This document shows, one piece after another, positions 17,047 to 26,000 of a stretch of 64,000 bases of DNA. Made by a program: the position numbers and the translations under genes. The stretch lies in assembly GCA_023957155.1 (NCBI GenBank), contig JAMLHK010000005.1, positions 305,639 through 369,638 on the forward strand. Direction: 5' to 3'. How positions within the stretch are numbered: position 1 is the stretch's first letter; every line of letters begins with the position of its first letter. Origin of the DNA: Chitinophagaceae bacterium (GTDB taxonomy: Bacteria; Bacteroidota; Bacteroidia; Chitinophagales; Chitinophagaceae). The notes beneath the pieces were generated by a model. That model made no database searches and was not told the origin of the DNA. It saw only the letters and a list, made by a program, of their open reading frames with translations.

Positions 17047-18609
17047 ATGGATCATCTTACTAATCTCAATAAAGACCGGAAAAACCGACGGAAAAGTGCG
17101 CTTGACCTGAGCTCAATGGTTTATGGAAAAGTGCCGCCGCAGGCGCGTGATCTTGAGGAAGCCGTGCTGGGAGCTATTATGCTGGAAAAATCAGCATTTG
17201 ATACGGTTGTTGAAATTCTAAAACCCGAATGTTTCTACGTAGATGCCCATCAGCGTATTTTTCGTGCTATGCAAAGCCTGGCGCAAAAGAGTATGCCTAT
17301 TGACCTGCTTACGGTAGTGGAAGAGTTAAGAACAAAAGAAGAGTTGGAATTAGTAGGAGGTCCTTATTATGTGACTAAGCTGACAAATGCGGTGGTATCA
17401 TCGGCTAATATCGAAACCCATTCCCGCATTATACTTCAAAAATTCATCCAGCGTGATCTTATCCGGATCAGTGGGGAAGTGATCAGCGATGCCTATGAAG
17501 ATTCAACAGACGTATTTGATTTGCTGGATGAAGCGGAAAGCAAGCTGTTTGAGATCACGAATAATCATTTGCGTAAAAACTTCGATAGTATAGATACCGT
17601 GCTGGTTAAGACGATACAACGGATTGAAGACATGCGTAACCGGCAGGAAGATATTACCGGGGTTCCCAGTGGCTTTGCTTCATTAGACCGGATAACCTAC
17701 GGATGGCAGCCTACCGACCTGGTTATCCTGGCAGCACGGCCGTCTGTGGGTAAAACAGCTTTTGCGCTTAACCTTGCCCGTAATGCGTCCCTGCATGCTA
17801 CCAAGCCTACCCCCGTTGCCTTTTTCAGTCTTGAAATGAGCTCCGGCCAGTTAGTGCAGCGTATTTTAAGTGCCGAAAGTGAGATCTGGTTGGAGAAAAT
17901 TGCCCGGGGAAAGATGGAAGAACATGAGATGCAGCAATTGTACCGTAATGGTATTCAGCGCCTGCAGAATGCGCCCATATTTATTGATGATACACCGGCA
18001 CTGAATATTTTTGAATTGAGGGCAAAGTGCAGACGGCTGAAGAATAAGCACAATGTAGGCCTGATCATTATAGACTATCTGCAATTGATGAGTGGTGCGG
18101 GGGATAAACGCAGCTCCAACCGCGAACAGGAGATCAGCACGATATCCAGGAACCTGAAAGGATTGGCGAAGGAACTGGGTATACCTATTATTGCGCTGAG
18201 CCAGTTGAGCCGTGAAGTGGAAAAACGTAAGGAGGGAGATAAGATGCCCCAGTTGAGCGACCTGAGGGAATCCGGAGCTATTGAGCAGGATGCCGATATG
18301 GTAATGTTTTTATACCGGCCGGAGTATTATAATATTACGGCTAACGAATTTGGCGAGAGTAATAAAGGAGAAACTCATGTACGTATAGCGAAACACCGGA
18401 ATGGCTCTCTTGAGACCATTAAACTAAGGGCTTTATTACATATCCAGAAGTTTACCGAAATGGAAAGTGATGATTTTGGCGGAATAAATATGCCACAGGG
18501 CAACTGGAAACCTGTACCCGGTGGCGAGGGAGATAATAATGCCCGTTTATTTATTCAAAAGGGGAGCAAAATGAATGATGGGCAGTTTGATGAAGAAGCT
18601 CCTTTTTAG
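17047..18609 (+). CDS. dnaB: Replicative DNA helicase DnaB
   Basis: A 520-residue hexameric replicative helicase. The N-terminal primase-interacting domain (about residues 28-130) starts P-P-Q-A-R-D-L-E-E-A-V-L-G-A-I. The RecA-like ATPase domain begins near residue 190 (G-V-P-S-G-F-A-S-L-D). Walker A is A-R-P-S-V-G-K-T-A-F-A-L-N and Walker B is V-G-L-I-I-I-D-Y-L-Q-L-M. The DnaB-specific segment L-K-G-L-A-K-E-L-G-I-P-I-I-A-L-S-Q-L-S-R and the arginine-finger region R-E-S-G-A-I-E-Q-D-A-D are present. No intein interrupts it, and a rho-independent terminator follows. Confidence 0.97.
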   Translation: MDHLTNLNKDRKNRRKSALDLSSMVYGKVPPQARDLEEAVLGAIMLEKSAFDTVVEILKPECFYVDAHQRIFRAMQSLAQKSMPIDLLTVVEELRTKEELELVGGPYYVTKLTNAVVSSANIETHSRIILQKFIQRDLIRISGEVISDAYEDSTDVFDLLDEAESKLFEITNNHLRKNFDSIDTVLVKTIQRIEDMRNRQEDITGVPSGFASLDRITYGWQPTDLVILAARPSVGKTAFALNLARNASLHATKPTPVAFFSLEMSSGQLVQRILSAESEIWLEKIARGKMEEHEMQQLYRNGIQRLQNAPIFIDDTPALNIFELRAKCRRLKNKHNVGLIIIDYLQLMSGAGDKRSSNREQEISTISRNLKGLAKELGIPIIALSQLSREVEKRKEGDKMPQLSDLRESGAIEQDADMVMFLYRPEYYNITANEFGESNKGETHVRIAKHRNGSLETIKLRALLHIQKFTEMESDDFGGINMPQGNWKPVPGGEGDNNARLFIQKGSKMNDGQFDEEAPF

Positions 18610-18681
18610 CCGTATGACCGGACATCTTTGTGTTAAAATGATACTTTTATTTGTTTGAGGTTGGATATTGAATCCTTCAGT

Positions 18682-18709
18682 AAGCTTTCCATTATGGAGA
18701 GCTTTTTTT
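18682..18709 (+). terminator. Rho-independent terminator after dnaB
   Basis: Stem AAGCTTTCC / GGAGAGCTT (one G-T pair) with loop ATTAT, followed by a run of seven T. Confidence 0.8.
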
Positions 18710-18752
18710 ATGATGAAAAAAGTAATGTTTATTTGCATGAAATAGTAAAGCT

Positions 18753-19457
18753 ATGTCACTTCCTTTTTTTTATGCGGAAAAGATATCTGCTCCCGGCACG
18801 CTCCTGGCGTTAGATGAGGCTGCGGTCCGGCATATCACCCAGGTATTGCGTATGAAAAAAGGCGACAGGCTCTGCATTACGAACGGGAGAGGCAAAATGC
18901 TTACGGCTGTTATCCGGGAACAGCATAAAAAGGAATGTAACGTATATATTGAAGAGGAGTCGGATGTTCCGGCGCTACAACCCCGGGTTACCATTGCAAT
19001 GTCTCTCTTAAAGAATGCCTCAAGGTTTGAATGGTTTTTAGAAAAAGCAACTGAAACGGGAGTGAACGCCATCGTTCCGCTGATTTGTGAAAGAACGGAA
19101 AGAACGCATTTTCGGATAGAAAGAATGAAAAATATCCTGGTTAGCGCTATGCTGCAAAGCCGGCAAAGCTGGTTGCCGGAGTTATCCGAACCGGTAAGTT
19201 TTGCTACATGGATAGGAAGTACGGAAGCTTCAAATAAGTACATTGCTCATTGTATGCATACGGAGAAAACCGGACTTCCCGGTGTAGCCGGGTTAGCGGG
19301 GAATAAAGTGATCGGTATAGGCCCCGAAGGTGATTTTACGCCTGTGGAGATTGAGAAGGCGTTGCACAACCGGTTTGTTCCGGTAAGCTTAGGTGATACC
19401 CGTTTGAGAACAGAAACCGCCGGGGTAGCTGCAGCTATATTGTTGCGAATTCGGTAA
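18753..19457 (+). CDS. rsmE: 16S rRNA (uracil-1498-N3)-methyltransferase RsmE
   Basis: A 234-residue SPOUT-class methyltransferase that methylates U1498 of 16S rRNA at N3 with S-adenosylmethionine. The N-terminal PUA-like domain covers about residues 1-70 (H-I-T-Q-V-L-R-M-K-K-G-D-R-L). The knotted SPOUT domain follows, with F-E-W-F-L-E-K-A-T-E-T-G-V and the AdoMet-binding loop I-G-I-G-P-E-G-D-F-T near residues 190-199, then S-L-G-D-T-R-L-R-T-E-T-A. The dinB start is 18 bp after the stop, so the two genes are probably one transcript. Confidence 0.95.
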   Translation: MSLPFFYAEKISAPGTLLALDEAAVRHITQVLRMKKGDRLCITNGRGKMLTAVIREQHKKECNVYIEEESDVPALQPRVTIAMSLLKNASRFEWFLEKATETGVNAIVPLICERTERTHFRIERMKNILVSAMLQSRQSWLPELSEPVSFATWIGSTEASNKYIAHCMHTEKTGLPGVAGLAGNKVIGIGPEGDFTPVEIEKALHNRFVPVSLGDTRLRTETAGVAAAILLRIR

Positions 19458-19475
19458 ATTACATCTCTTTCAGTT

Positions 19476-20621
19476 ATGCCCCGGCCACGCACGATAGCAC
19501 ATTTTGATTTGGATGCCTTCTTTGTATCTGTTGAGTGTATCAATAACCCTTCTCTCAGGGGGCTGCCGCTGATTGTTGGAGGAAGTAAGGAACGGGGAGT
19601 GGTGGCTGCCTGTAGCTACGAGGCTCGTAAATATGGTATTCATTCGGCTATGCCTATGGCAACAGCTATGCGTTTATGCCCCCGGGCAACCGTTGTAAAA
19701 GGTTCCCGGGGAGAATATAGCAGGTATTCGCGGTGGGTTACGGAGATCATCGCCGCCAGGGCACCCTTGTTTGAAAAAGCGTCAATAGATGAGTTTTACC
19801 TTGACCTTACCGGCATGGAAAAGTATTTTAACCCCTGGCAATGGACTATTGATCTGCGAAAGAAAATTACAGATGAAACCGGGCTGCCCATCTCTTTTGC
19901 GCTGGCTTCAAATAAAATGATAGCCAAAATAGCAACCAATGAGGCTAAGCCTAACGGTTATATGCTGGTAAAGTCCGGCATGGAGAAAGAATTTCTTTCG
20001 GCCCTGCCGGTAAATGCCATACCGGGTATTGGCAGCCAAACCTACCGGCAGTTGCTATCCATCGGTATACAGACTATTGGAGATATACACCTTCGTACGC
20101 CGGCAGAGCTGGAGTTTTTGCTGGGTAGCTATGGACCGGAGCTTTGGAATAAAGCTCAGGGTATTCATCATGGAGAGGTTATTCCCTATTATGAGACTAA
20201 GTCAATATCCACCGAGAATACCTTTGAGACCAATAGCTCCGATACTAATTTTATCATGGGCGAACTGGTACGTATGACGGAGCAGGTTGCCTATGAATTA
20301 AGGCAGGATAATAAAATGACGGGGTGTATAGCGGTGAAGATCAGATACCCGGACTTTGAAACTTCCTCACGCCAGATGGCTATTTCTTATACCTGCTATG
20401 ATGATGAACTGATACCTGCTGCTAAAGCACTTTTTAATAAGCTTTACCGTAAGGGACAGCCTGTTCGTTTACTGGGAGTAAGAATAAGTGAGCTCACCAA
20501 CGGGGCACAGCAAACCAATCTTTTCGAAAATGTAAAGAAAAAAACAGATTTGTATAGTGCCATAGATGCTGTTAAAGGCAGGTTTGGTAAAGATGCCATA
20601 GCCCGTGCCGGGGGGATTTAA
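19476..20621 (+). CDS. dinB: DNA polymerase IV (Y-family)
   Basis: A 381-residue Y-family translesion polymerase. The catalytic palm has A-H-F-D-L-D-A-F-F-V-S-V-E (first metal Asp and steric-gate region, residues about 7-19) and the S-I-D-E-F-Y-L-D-L motif with the second Asp-Glu pair near residue 103. The helix-hairpin-helix thumb (A-I-P-G-I-G-S-Q-T-Y-R-Q-L) and the little-finger domain follow. The end lacks an obvious beta-clamp peptide, though Q-Q-T-N-L-F near residue 349 is a plausible internal clamp-binding motif. It copies past damaged bases with low fidelity. It is co-oriented with rsmE, 18 bp away. Confidence 0.95.
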   Translation: MPRPRTIAHFDLDAFFVSVECINNPSLRGLPLIVGGSKERGVVAACSYEARKYGIHSAMPMATAMRLCPRATVVKGSRGEYSRYSRWVTEIIAARAPLFEKASIDEFYLDLTGMEKYFNPWQWTIDLRKKITDETGLPISFALASNKMIAKIATNEAKPNGYMLVKSGMEKEFLSALPVNAIPGIGSQTYRQLLSIGIQTIGDIHLRTPAELEFLLGSYGPELWNKAQGIHHGEVIPYYETKSISTENTFETNSSDTNFIMGELVRMTEQVAYELRQDNKMTGCIAVKIRYPDFETSSRQMAISYTCYDDELIPAAKALFNKLYRKGQPVRLLGVRISELTNGAQQTNLFENVKKKTDLYSAIDAVKGRFGKDAIARAGGI

Positions 20622-20641
20622 TAATTTTTTACCATTATAGT

Positions 20642-20656
20642 CTACTAAATTAGTAG
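20642..20656. promoter_or_regulatory. Perfect 15-bp palindrome upstream of peroxiredoxin
   Basis: CTACTAA-A-TTAGTAG is a perfect inverted repeat 48 bp before the peroxiredoxin ATG. Size and position fit an operator for a homodimeric regulator. A TATATTCG sequence, close to the -7 consensus, follows about 10 bp later, so the site would overlap the -33 region. Confidence 0.55.
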
Positions 20657-20704
20657 GAATATGATATATTCGCAGTCCTTTTTATAATTTTTAAATGATC
20701 TATT

Positions 20705-21340
20705 ATGAGTTTACGATTAGGCGATATTGCGCCAAATTTTACTGCCGAAACAACAGAAGGCAAGATTGATTTTCATGAGTTTCTGGGCAATAGCTGGGGC
20801 GTTTTGTTTTCACACCCGGCTGATTATACGCCTGTTTGTACTACGGAATTGGGGAAAACGGCTTTGTTAAAGGATGAATTTGATAAGCGGAATGTAAAGG
20901 TACTGGCGGTAAGTGTTGACCCGCTGGATAAGCATATCGGGTGGGTGAAGGATATTAATGAAACACAAAATACGGATGTCCGGTTCCCCATTATTGCCGA
21001 TCCGGAAAGAAAAGTAGCCACGGCTTATGGAATGATCCATCCCAATGCCTCTGAAAACTTTACCGTACGGTCTTTGTTTGTTATAGGACCCGACAAAAAG
21101 GTGAAGCTTACGATTACCTATCCGGCGTCAACCGGGCGTAATTTTCATGAAGTATTACGGGTTATTGATTCTCTTCAGTTAACCGCTAACTATAGTGTAG
21201 CTACGCCGGCCGACTGGAAGCAGACTGAAGATGTAATTGTTGTTCCTTCTATTTCCAACGAAGATGCGGAAAAGAAGTTTCCGAAAGGGGTGAAAATTGT
21301 TAAGCCTTATTTACGGTATACGCCGCAACCGGATTTATAA
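20705..21340 (+). CDS. Peroxiredoxin, 1-Cys Prx6 type
   Basis: A 211-residue thiol peroxidase. The peroxidatic Cys is Cys45 in H-P-A-D-Y-T-P-V-C-T-T-E-L, the Prx6-type active site. The C-terminal extension after residue 160 (N-Y-S-V-A-T-P-A-D-W ... F-P-K-G-V-K) also marks the Prx6 subfamily, which reduces hydrogen and organic peroxides. The gene stands alone between dinB and a repeat protein, with its own palindromic operator candidate upstream and a long stem-loop terminator downstream, so it is probably regulated as a single unit, perhaps by redox. Confidence 0.93.
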   Translation: MSLRLGDIAPNFTAETTEGKIDFHEFLGNSWGVLFSHPADYTPVCTTELGKTALLKDEFDKRNVKVLAVSVDPLDKHIGWVKDINETQNTDVRFPIIADPERKVATAYGMIHPNASENFTVRSLFVIGPDKKVKLTITYPASTGRNFHEVLRVIDSLQLTANYSVATPADWKQTEDVIVVPSISNEDAEKKFPKGVKIVKPYLRYTPQPDL

Positions 21341-21376
21341 TCGCGGCTTTCCGGGGCATCCCGGATAACAGGACGG

Positions 21377-21446
21377 ATCACAGAGGCTGACGGGCGGAAG
21401 CTGTATGTATAATACAGCCCGTCTTTCTGCTTCTGTGATTTTTTTG
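21377..21446 (+). terminator. Terminator after peroxiredoxin gene
   Basis: Long stem-loop with outer arms ATCACAGA / TCTGTGAT and inner arms GACGGGC / GCCCGTC, followed by a T7 run. Confidence 0.8.
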
Positions 21447-21553
21447 TTTGTAGCCGTAAAAAAAATATGGATGTTTTATTATATTATAAATATTATTACC
21501 TAATTTTCTGCATCGAAATTTCACTTCTACAAACACAATAAATTCCATCAATC

Positions 21554-21979
21554 ATGGCTAAAGCAAAGAAAAAAAGTGCCGTAAAAAAAGCTGCACCTAA
21601 AAAGAAAGCGCCTGCTAAAAAAGTTGCAAAGAAGGCAGCGCCCAAAAAGAAAGCCCCGGCAAAAAAAGCCGTAAAAAAAGCAGCGCCTAAAAAGAAGGCG
21701 CCCGCTAAAAAGGCAGCTAAAAAAGCTGCACCCAAAAAGAAGGCGCCTGCTAAAAAAGTTGCGAAAAAGGCAGCGCCCAAAAAGAAAGCTCCGGCAAAAA
21801 AAGCCGTAAAGAAAGCCGCTCCCAAGAAAAAATCTGCACCTAAAAAGAAAGCGGTTGTAAAAAAGCAGGCACCGGCACCTTCTCCTTCTCCTGCCATTGA
21901 GCCGGTAGTTCCTTCAACTCCGCCTTCCACAGATATTCCTTCTTCATCCGAAGATAACGGAGGCTTATTTAATTTATAG
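21554..21979 (+). CDS. Histone H1-like Lys/Ala/Pro repeat protein
   Basis: A 141-residue protein made mostly of tandem repeats. After a 10-residue start (M-A-K-A-K-K-K-S-A-V) there are five copies of a 15-residue unit K-K-A-A-P-K-K-K-A-P-A-K-K-x-x (45 bp each, 21584-21808) and a partial sixth. The last two residues of the units run VA, AV, AA, VA, AV. A Pro/Ser-rich linker and an acidic tail (S-S-S-E-D-N-G-G-L-F-N-L) close the protein. Composition resembles the C-terminal tail of histone H1 and bacterial AlgP or Hc1 proteins, so nucleic-acid binding and nucleoid compaction are likely by analogy. The opposite strand is open across the repeat only because of its composition. Confidence 0.8.
   Translation: MAKAKKKSAVKKAAPKKKAPAKKVAKKAAPKKKAPAKKAVKKAAPKKKAPAKKAAKKAAPKKKAPAKKVAKKAAPKKKAPAKKAVKKAAPKKKSAPKKKAVVKKQAPAPSPSPAIEPVVPSTPPSTDIPSSSEDNGGLFNL
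21584..21808 (+). repeat. Five tandem 45-bp coding repeats
   Basis: Five in-frame copies of a 45-bp unit encoding K-K-A-A-P-K-K-K-A-P-A-K-K plus two variable residues. Units 1 and 4 and units 2 and 5 share the same variable pair, which suggests an earlier duplication of a 135-bp three-unit block. Confidence 0.8.
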
Positions 21980-22016
21980 CATACCGATTCTGGTAAATAA
22001 AGAATTAGTATAAATC

Positions 22017-22046
22017 AGCGCAGCTAAAAGTGGTTGCGCTTTTTTA
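22017..22046. terminator. Bidirectional terminator between repeat protein and pyrF
   Basis: Stem AGCGCA / TGCGCT with a 12-nt loop, followed by T7 on the plus strand. It overlaps the last codon of the convergent pyrF gene and can serve the plus-strand gene. Confidence 0.65.
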
Positions 22047-22847
22047 TTTCAGGTAAGTGCTCATTTCCCTTTGGTATTGTTCTGCGGTATGCTTTGCTTC
22101 TTCTGCAAAATTTTCTTCTCCTCCGGCAAAAATTATCGCCCTTGATACATTAACCAGTAAACCGCAGTCTTTATTCATTGCTTTTTCAGAAATTTCTTTC
22201 AGGCTTCCACCCTGTGAACCTACGCCGGGTACCAGTAGAAAATGATTAGGTAGTATTTTGCGGATATGGATAAATTCATCCGCCCGGGTGGCGCCGATCA
22301 CAAACATCAGGTTTTCTGTTGATCCCCATTTCGCAACGGTTTGTAATACTTTCTCGTATAGTTTTTCTTCGCCAACCTGCTGAAGTTCAAAATCCTTAGC
22401 CCCGGAGTTTGAGGTAAGGCCCAGGACGATGCTCCACTTGTTTTTGTATTCTAAGAAGGGACGTACACTGTCTTCCCCCATATAAGGGGCGATGGTGACC
22501 GCATCAAAACGGAGTACATCAAAAAATGCTTTTGCGTATTGAGCAGAGGTATTACCGATATCTCCTCTTTTGGCATCTGCGATGGTGAAATGAGTAGATG
22601 GTATATAGTTTACGGTTTTTTCCATTGCATCCCACCCTTTAATTCCCTGGCTTTCATAAAAGGCAGTATTGATTTTGTAGCTTACACAACAAGCTTTAGT
22701 AGCGTCAATAATTTGTCTGTTGAACTCAAAAACCGGGTCGGCATGCGATAGCAGGTGCCTGGGTATCTTTGTGATGTCGGTATCTAATCCTACACACAGA
22801 TAGGATTTTTTTAAGCGGATTTGTGCTATCAGTTCCTCCTTTGTCAT
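22044..22847 (-). CDS. pyrF: Orotidine 5'-phosphate decarboxylase
   Basis: A 267-residue OMP decarboxylase of the longer type-2 group, making UMP in the last step of pyrimidine synthesis. Catalytic residues lie in F-T-I-A-D-A-K-R-G-D-I-G-N-T-S (the D-x-K-x2-D network). The N-terminal V-G-L-D-T-D and the C-terminal phosphate loop V-P-G-V-G-S-Q-G-G-S are also present. A TATCTTCG element sits only four bases before the ATG on the minus strand, so the mRNA may be leaderless. Another pyrimidine gene, pyrD, lies 30 kb away at 53414-54487. Confidence 0.95.
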   Translation of the reverse strand: MTKEELIAQIRLKKSYLCVGLDTDITKIPRHLLSHADPVFEFNRQIIDATKACCVSYKINTAFYESQGIKGWDAMEKTVNYIPSTHFTIADAKRGDIGNTSAQYAKAFFDVLRFDAVTIAPYMGEDSVRPFLEYKNKWSIVLGLTSNSGAKDFELQQVGEEKLYEKVLQTVAKWGSTENLMFVIGATRADEFIHIRKILPNHFLLVPGVGSQGGSLKEISEKAMNKDCGLLVNVSRAIIFAGGEENFAEEAKHTAEQYQREMSTYLK

Positions 22848-22851
22848 GTTG

Positions 22852-22859
22852 CGAAGATA
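22852..22859 (-). promoter_or_regulatory. pyrF -7 element abutting the start codon
   Basis: On the minus strand TATCTTCG differs from TAnnTTTG at one place and ends 4 nt before the pyrF ATG, predicting a transcript that starts at or very near the start codon. Confidence 0.45.
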
Positions 22860-22981
22860 GGAATGAAAACAAATGGTCTCTAACCCGATTTTGTATTGGA
22901 TTGGGAGATCGGGCTATCATGGTGGAGTTCATCAGATCCCCGGATCTTATGAGGGAGGATTTCTACAGGTGGTAAAGCCCA

Positions 22982-23013
22982 CTTCCGGCCGGCATATCTT
23001 TTCCGGCCGGAAG
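22982..23013. terminator. Strong GC hairpin downstream of T9SS cargo gene
   Basis: Perfect 11-bp arms CTTCCGGCCGG / CCGGCCGGAAG around a 10-nt loop, between the end of the T9SS protein gene and pyrF. No clear T run follows, so termination is likely but not certain. Confidence 0.55.
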
Positions 23014-23063
23014 GTCAAAAGCTTTTATTATGTCCTTTATGTGTCTGGCTGTTTTTCTATTCC

Positions 23064-26000
23064 CTATCGTTTAATCACGATCCGTTCCCTTTCAAAACGG
23101 TCGCCTATCTGGACGATAATGGTATACATCCCCTCACTTAAACGGTTTAGCTGGGTCAGGGTAATATTGTTTTGCCCTGATTCTGCCATCCTCTGTTCAC
23201 GTAATACTATTTTTCCCGTCATATCCAGCAACTGGATGTCCATGTTTGCACGTAAGGCGGAATAGAAATTAATATTCACCAGAGATGAAGCCGGGTTGGG
23301 GCTGATCCTTAATTTACTATTGTTGGTGGAAGAAATACGTACGGTAAGGATATTACTGTATTTACTTACTCCATCTTTTCTTATCACTTTAATACGGTAA
23401 TAGATGATATTACTGTTAAAGTTTGTTTCGGTATCCTGGTAGCTGAACTTTACGTCCTTGTTTTTTGGAACATTATTACCGCTAACCGTACCCAGCTTAC
23501 TAAACTGGTTGCCATCTTCAGAGCGTTCTACCTCAAAATGGCTGATTTGTTCAGAGGTAATAATTCTCCAGTCCAGGTCAATTGAAGAGGACCGCTGTAC
23601 TGCGCTGAACTGGAGGAATTCAACAGGCAGAATGACACAGGAGTTGACGGTGATCGTTACCTGGGCGCAGTTGGTTATATTACAATCTCCTTCAGCCCTT
23701 ACGTAATAGGTTGTGGTTTGTGCAGGCAGCACGGATATTGTATTGCCGGTGCCGATCAGGGTGTCGCCACAACTGTTGCGATACCATCTCCATACCGCGT
23801 TGGTACCTAATGACCCACCCTGTACCGTAAGATCCACTGCGTTGCCGGGACAGGTAGTGATTGCCGGTGATGCATTAATACCTGTTGGGGCGGCAGATGA
23901 TGTTTTAGCTGTGAGCTGGAAGGCCGTAGATGTATAGCGACAAGTTGCATTATTAATATTTCCTGCCGCTGCTACCATTACGCGGTAGTACTTGCCGATA
24001 TCAGAAGCCTGTAGCGGGTTGATGGTATAGTCTACGCTGGTTGCCCCTGTGATATTCGTCCAGCCGCTGGTGCCGTTATTGCTTCTCTGCCACTGGTAAT
24101 CCAATGGTCCGGAAATCACGGTCGGATCACTGAGGTTTGCGCTGAACGTAGTTACACCGTTGGTACATCCGGCGGTATTGTTAACCGATATAGTGGGTGT
24201 AGGATCGCACAGTCCAAACTGAATATCATCAATGGCAAGATCATTACCGCAGCCACCCGGTGCCGCATTGCTGATCTCAATAATGATCTGGGTTACGGGG
24301 TTGCCATTTACGGTTGCCGGCATTACGAATTTCATCCCGTATTGCGTCCAGTTGGGGCTTGTGATCTCATCCGTTGTAAGGGCTGTAATAATAAGGTTGG
24401 AGGCCGCATCCTTTACCGTAAACGTCAGCTTGGGTTTTACTGTTCCTCCAAAAGCATTACAAAAATCATCATAAGTAGAGTTGGCAATATTTGACACAAA
24501 GGCAAACAATGAATATTTCAGGTTGCCGCAGGATATGTTTATTTTGTCTGTATAAATTTTATTTGATCTTACATCAGCATTTACCACCATCATTCGCCCG
24601 TTTGTGTTGCCGGTATGATCAGTACGGCTGATCCAGCGTGTGGTATTACCTTTATTAGCGTTGTTGGTAATAGCATATTGCTCTACATCTAATGGCTGAG
24701 ACGCACTTCCCGTGTAGTCGGTGGCTGCTGTTCCTGCCGAGCCGGTTGCTGCGGGAATGGGCGTTACGATATTGTTGTCGGTTCCGAAAGTCTGTTTGTA
24801 TAGTATTGTATCTAATGCTTCGCAAGGCGGCATTTCGGCGGTGGTTAATACAACAAAGGGAGTAGGCTGGTTTTCACCAGGGTCATCCGGTTTGGCGTTA
24901 TTGTTCAGATCAGGATTATCACCGTTAGTTGAAATATCCTCCAGGCTTACGTTGGCATATCCGTTTCCTTTTATCCGGGCATTATTGTTGTATATTTTCC
25001 CAAGTACAATATTACTTACTCTAATAGTGATCCTGATAGTGAAATGATTTTTGGATGTAGGGGCATTGGGCAGGGTTTGTCCGGCTGCCAGGAGATTTGT
25101 GTTAGCTCCAAAACCCGTAAAAGCAGGATTAAGCGTAAATCCCACAGGATTATCAAGGAAAGATACCGAAAGAACAGTAGGGCTTTCCGTATTGGTGAAT
25201 GGTGCTGTAGCGCTACCCCTGAGTTGTTCAACAACCTGCACATTTGTAACGTCCCATCCTCCGTAGTTTTTTACAAAAATATCATAGCTGATATCATATT
25301 GGCCAGGCACACCGGTTGGTATGACGGAAGATAATTTTTTAGCTCCTCCGATCCCGGAAATGATTTCAGTGAGGTCATTACTCTGGTAGCAGGGCGTTTG
25401 GGTAATGGCTGTTTTAGCGCCTGTAAGAATATTCAGATCCCAGTATTTATTCTTGTTGTCCGCTGCAATGAGTCTCCCTTCCGCAAAGTTTAAGCCTACG
25501 ATTTGATCTCCTGATAAGGTTGTAACCAAGGTTGCCTTTAAAGGGGTAGGAGTTGCATAATCTTCGTAATTGACCGTAAGGTACTTTTTGTCCCATACCA
25601 TCAGCATTCGGCCATCGGGGCTGAGTGTTAAGTCACCTGATTGTTGGGTAATGCTTACTCCTGAAGGTAATGAAATGGGTTTTGAAGGTCCAAAAGTACC
25701 GGTACTGAAATCAACTGTTCTCAGTGAGAGACCATAAGGAGAAGAAGATCCGGTAAATTCCACCTGGTAGCATAATCCGTTGGGGTCAAAAACGAATCCG
25801 AGTATAGCCTGGTTGGTATAGGTATCAAACAGGGCTGTTTTAGGAGGACAACCGCTTCCGGGTGTCCAGCGCCAAACGTAGGTGTTCTTACTGGTATACC
25901 TGTAATAATATAACATGTGATCGCCGGGATTAAAAGATATACCGGCGCCGCCTATACTAAATCCGGGGCTTTGAAGATCTGGGATACAGGTTTCAAACTC

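Noticed and set aside
21496-21930. 144-codon open frame on the minus strand with Phe/Leu/Ala/Gly repeats
   Set aside because: It is the complement of the Lys/Ala/Pro repeat gene; stop codons are absent only because of the repeat composition. The plus-strand product has a sensible start, tail and terminator.
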